A DNA stretch of 64,000 nt from Neckera pumila (taxonomy: Eukaryota; Streptophyta; Bryopsida; Hypnales; Neckeraceae), in assembly GCA_963969595.1 (NCBI GenBank), contig OZ018412.1, forward strand, positions 27,776,339-27,840,338, written 5' to 3'. Each line of letters starts with the position of its first letter. Positions within the stretch are counted from its first letter, which is position 1. This document shows, piece after piece, positions 61,095 to 64,000 of this stretch. Under the pieces are notes generated by a model. The model had not been told where the DNA came from. It did not search any database and saw only the letters and a program-made list of their open reading frames with translations. A program made the translations under genes and the position numbers.

Positions 61095-61174
61095 CTCCCT
61101 CTGTTTCAATAAATCCAAGAGAACCGACTCCATTCATTTCATTGAAATCCGGACTTATTTTGAAACAGAGGGAG
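61095..61174. mobile_element. Stowaway-type MITE (Tc1/mariner)
   Basis: 80 bp flanked by TA (61093-61094 and 61175-61176). It starts CTCCCTCTGTTTCA and ends TGAAACAGAGGGAG, exact inverted repeats, and carries the inner AATAAAT/ACTTATTTT words. This is the classic CTCCCTC-type Stowaway end of plants. Non-autonomous. Confidence 0.9.
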
Positions 61175-61605
61175 TAACAGTTCAAAAAGTTTTGTAAGTG
61201 TACCCATTCTAAAGGTGACCTCATATTAAAAAACAAGACACGATTTGGACTTAATCTACATGGCTGAGAATTGGTGTGCAATGACATGCTGCTTTTGCTT
61301 GGGAGCAATTGGAATGATTGATGTCACAGGGTTCTTTCTACCAAGCTTTTGAATTCAAGAAGTAAAAGGATGTGTGTCCAAGAGAGAAGATGTTAATGGA
61401 TCGAAGCCTTCATTCTTCCTTGATGGGCCCAAGTTGTCCGAAGCTTCTTTCAAGAATGTTCTGCAGAACGTTTCAGACTGACCCTGCATTAACTGGTTAA
61501 CCAAAATGTCTGGGTTTTCTCAACCTGGGGCTTCGATTAGAACGAAGTTGCACTTCATTTCCAAAGGTCCTGTTTCATTGTCCAAATGCTCAGCAACTAA
61601 CTCCT

Positions 61606-61656
61606 GGAAATCAACGGTTCAAATTTTGTGTCGCAGAAACTTTGAACCGTTGATTC
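61606..61656. repeat. Short perfect hairpin
   Basis: AATCAACGGTTCAAA is followed about 21 bases later by TTTGAACCGTTGATT, its exact reverse complement. It lies about 100 bp upstream of the hypothetical ORF at 61754. Confidence 0.75.
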
Positions 61657-61753
61657 CCAGCAGTTGGTGGGCCTGTCACGTGAGAATCTTTGGTTACGAG
61701 TTTCTTCATGAAAGGTGCGGCACCATGAAGGCTCCTTGTTCCAACCATCCCTA

Positions 61754-62398
61754 ATGCAACTGTGTGCCCCGATGGTGATGCAAGGGATGAAGAAGCGAGG
61801 AAAACCAGCCAACATTTGGGACGTAGTCACTTCCTTGGCACAAGCTTTGACGGATGCTCGAGACCAGCTTGTGGGTCTCATCAACTTCGATGGCATCGCG
61901 AATGGAAATCAGAATAGACGTTGCCATGGAAAGGAAAACACTGACAATGCGTTAGCAATGCGGCTCCGGGGTGGCGGAGCCTCACATCACGTACCGAGCA
62001 ATCAAAGGGTGCGCAGCGTTCATCGCCAACATGCACGAGGCCATGTTGCATTCGGCAACCATTCGGAGTTCAAACCAGAGACCCCTGGTAAGCCTGAGAC
62101 GATGGCGCTCAATTGGAGCTGCAGGCGTGGATCTGGGAAAGGCAGAGACATCCAAATGTACTTGGATACAAGCTCTTTGAAAATTAACAACAACAAAGGA
62201 GGTTGCGAGAGTCCTGTGAGTATCTTCATACCCAAGTCACCAGAGAGCCGGCCTCGCTCCCCCTATGAATGCAAGAGGCACTGCATAGGGACCCAATACG
62301 CGGCGTTGTTGAGAGAGGAAGCTTGCCAGGCTCGGGAGCGAAGACTGGCGAAGACCTGCGAGAGAATGAATTGTAAGCCAAGGTGGGCACGCGGTTGA
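61754..62398 (+). CDS. Hypothetical protein, 214 aa (doubtful)
   Basis: I do not recognise this. The longest open frame in the last 5 kb, starting MQLCAPMVMQGMKKRGKPAN, it is basic, with a NIWDVVTSLAQALTDARDQL segment that could be helical and a C-terminal part rich in Cys/Arg (EEACQARERRLAKTCERM). The in-frame GTG before it adds 13 codons. There is no signal peptide or membrane segment. No splice pattern was tested successfully. Overlapping frames on the other strands weaken the case; it could be a relic, an exon of a longer gene, or chance. Confidence 0.25.
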   Translation: MQLCAPMVMQGMKKRGKPANIWDVVTSLAQALTDARDQLVGLINFDGIANGNQNRRCHGKENTDNALAMRLRGGGASHHVPSNQRVRSVHRQHARGHVAFGNHSEFKPETPGKPETMALNWSCRRGSGKGRDIQMYLDTSSLKINNNKGGCESPVSIFIPKSPESRPRSPYECKRHCIGTQYAALLREEACQARERRLAKTCERMNCKPRWARG

Positions 62399-63620
62399 TT
62401 CATGGCAGCAGGTTCACACTAACAACTACTGACTATTTACGACTCCCACTTATTTGCGTGATATTTCCTCTTCATTTCAAAACCTAAATCTTCTCTAATT
62501 CATGTGACATAAATCTCATAAGTCGACAAGTATGACAATCCTAGATTAAGGCTCTGAAACGAAGAGGGCATATACATTTTGACGCATTTCAGAGTCTAAA
62601 TCTGGGGTCATTATTCTTCTCTCATTCATGTGGCACAAATCTAGTGAGACAACAAGTAATACATTGTAACGCAATTCAGCGGTTCGAATTGGGGGTAAGT
62701 TACTCATCTCATGTAACCTTCTTCCCTTTGTAATAGCGGTTGGCGATGTGTCAATCAATTGTTCTTTTCCCCACCAACTGCTCTGAAATCCTGCATCCAC
62801 GTAACTAGAGAGCCATGCTCACGAACACGGAGAAAACTCCACGCGTATCTTCACTCAACAAGAGTAGCCTAGAGCTTCAGCCACCTCATGCAGTCATCTA
62901 AACATGAGAACGTAGGATTGGTTTTGGATTCATGTACAATTGGCACTAACTTAAAAATTGTTATATCATTCATATATAAACATGCCCACTGGTTGCTTTT
63001 AGGTGTTGTTATCTTAGTGATTGCTGTATTGAGAGTGTTTACAAGTACTAGGATGAACATTTGTAGCTTGTAAACATTTGTAACAAGTGTAGAATAGCAA
63101 ATGAATGTGTTATAATACTACAATTGGGAGATATAGATTTGTTTATTCAATGGCAAGCAATTGCTTTACTAATATTTTTGCATGTCCATAGAATGTGATA
63201 TGACTTCATGATATTTTCACAAAAGAATGACAAATCAAGAAATATTACTCATGTATTGGTCAATTCGTTTCAAAAAAAACAAAAATACATTATTGGTGGT
63301 CAAAGCAAAAACATACATTAGGAAAAAGTTGAACCCTGGAAGAGGCCGTGAGACCTGAGAACGCAGGGAACGCAAGCCGAAAAAAAAAAAAAAAAAAAAT
63401 TTTGCGACAGCGAACTGCAGGCGCGGAACAGCGCGGAACAGCAGGGAACAGTGCAGCTGAACTACTTAAAAAAACATTAAATTTTTTTTTTATTAAAATA
63501 AATTCAAAATTACAAAATTTTCAGATCTGACATGGCACTACACATGCCATGTTAGACTGCAGTCATTACAATTTTTATTATTTTATTATTTTTATTATTT
63601 TTTATTATTATTTTTTATTT
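62399..63620. other. AT-rich intergenic DNA with simple repeats
   Basis: Contains a ~20-base poly(A) at 63380-63399, GCGCGGAACAGC repeats at 63421-63450 and TTATTATTTT runs at about 63570-63625. No gene seen. Confidence 0.45.
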
Positions 63621-64000
63621 ATTATTATTACTAGTGTGACCCTGTGCCGTTGGCCCAATTTTCATCCACTCCCGGTTCCACTCCTGGTTCTACTTCCAAT
63701 TCTACTCCCAGTTCTACTCTCGGTTCCACTCCCAGTAGCAAGAACGCCACCAAAATCAAAGTAAAAGTAATTTTCTAATTTTTTAATCAATAAATACTTT
63801 GAAATTCAATAACTTTTGCACCACTGCTCCAAATGCCATGAAACCAAGCCCGTGCACCCCTCCTCGCTGAGCCCTTTCCGGTGGTACCAAGCACGGGGCC
63901 GGGGGATGCACGGTATGGGAGATCTCAACGTAACAAACAAAACAAACAAACAAACAAATAGCCTGATTTAAGGTATTGATTTTATTAATATTTTTTATTT
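63621..64000. repeat. Family G repeat, copy 2, running off the window
   Basis: Matches 56036-56371 at most positions, including the 12-bp tandem array (about 63664-63740) and the AAAGTAAAAGTAATTTTC block. It ends in (AAAC)n at about 63932-63958, then TTTAAGGTATTGATTTT. It may continue past the window. Confidence 0.75.

Noticed and set aside
1..64000. CRISPR arrays, operons, rRNA or tRNA genes
   Set aside because: No regularly spaced identical repeats and no convincing tRNA or rRNA sequence; the split genes show a eukaryotic nuclear context.

Overview
The window is nuclear DNA of a land plant. The evidence is plant-specific gene families with plant-type split genes: an NPG1-like TPR protein, an IQ-domain (IQD) calmodulin-target protein, the fused BIO3-BIO1 biotin gene, a PLAC8 cysteine-rich protein and a plant-type prosaposin. 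Telomere-like TTTAGGG motifs and plant-type MITEs agree with this. The proteins look clearly diverged from what I remember of the Arabidopsis versions, and intergenic DNA is long, AT-rich and full of old repeats. A non-flowering lineage (bryophyte, lycophyte or fern) is therefore my guess, but the window alone does not settle it.

Layout. 0.26-5.4 kb (+): five-exon NPG1-like gene. 5.4-29 kb: a gene desert of about 23 kb, packed with short non-autonomous DNA elements, foldbacks, a LINE remnant and simple repeats. 29.2-31.2 kb (+): IQD gene in one open exon. 32.1-34.4 kb (+): seven-exon gene for a methyltransferase-like protein. 34.9-37.3 kb: more TTAA-flanked elements. 38.1-41.0 kb (-): six-exon prosaposin with three saposin domains. 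41-45.8 kb: gene-free. 45.9-52.5 kb (-): sixteen-exon BIO3-BIO1. 53-58 kb: repeats, including a SINE. 58.5-59.1 kb (+): intronless PLAC8 gene. 59.1-64 kb: a Stowaway MITE, a doubtful 214-aa ORF and a repeat that runs off the end.

The exon models were built by hand. Every junction keeps the frame and fits the remembered family sequence. Two BIO3-BIO1 introns need GC-AG splice sites. The genes do not form a pathway: plant genes are transcribed singly, and the neighbours cover calmodulin binding, biotin synthesis, lipid or protease-related saposins and membrane proteins.

The most interesting non-genic signal is a set of short elements that begin CCC and end GGG directly inside TTAA. They fall into a ~220 bp family (A, 4 copies) and a 0.58-0.95 kb group (B, 10 copies in several subfamilies). 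The termini resemble the piggyBac style of element, and no transposase is present. One B copy is nested in another repeat, one A and one B copy share a single TTAA, and one B copy is flanked by the non-palindromic direct repeat CTAA. A near-perfect 640-bp inverted repeat at 13.4-14.0 kb and a 1.1-kb element with a perfect 26-bp terminal inverted repeat at 7.5-8.6 kb are the other standouts.
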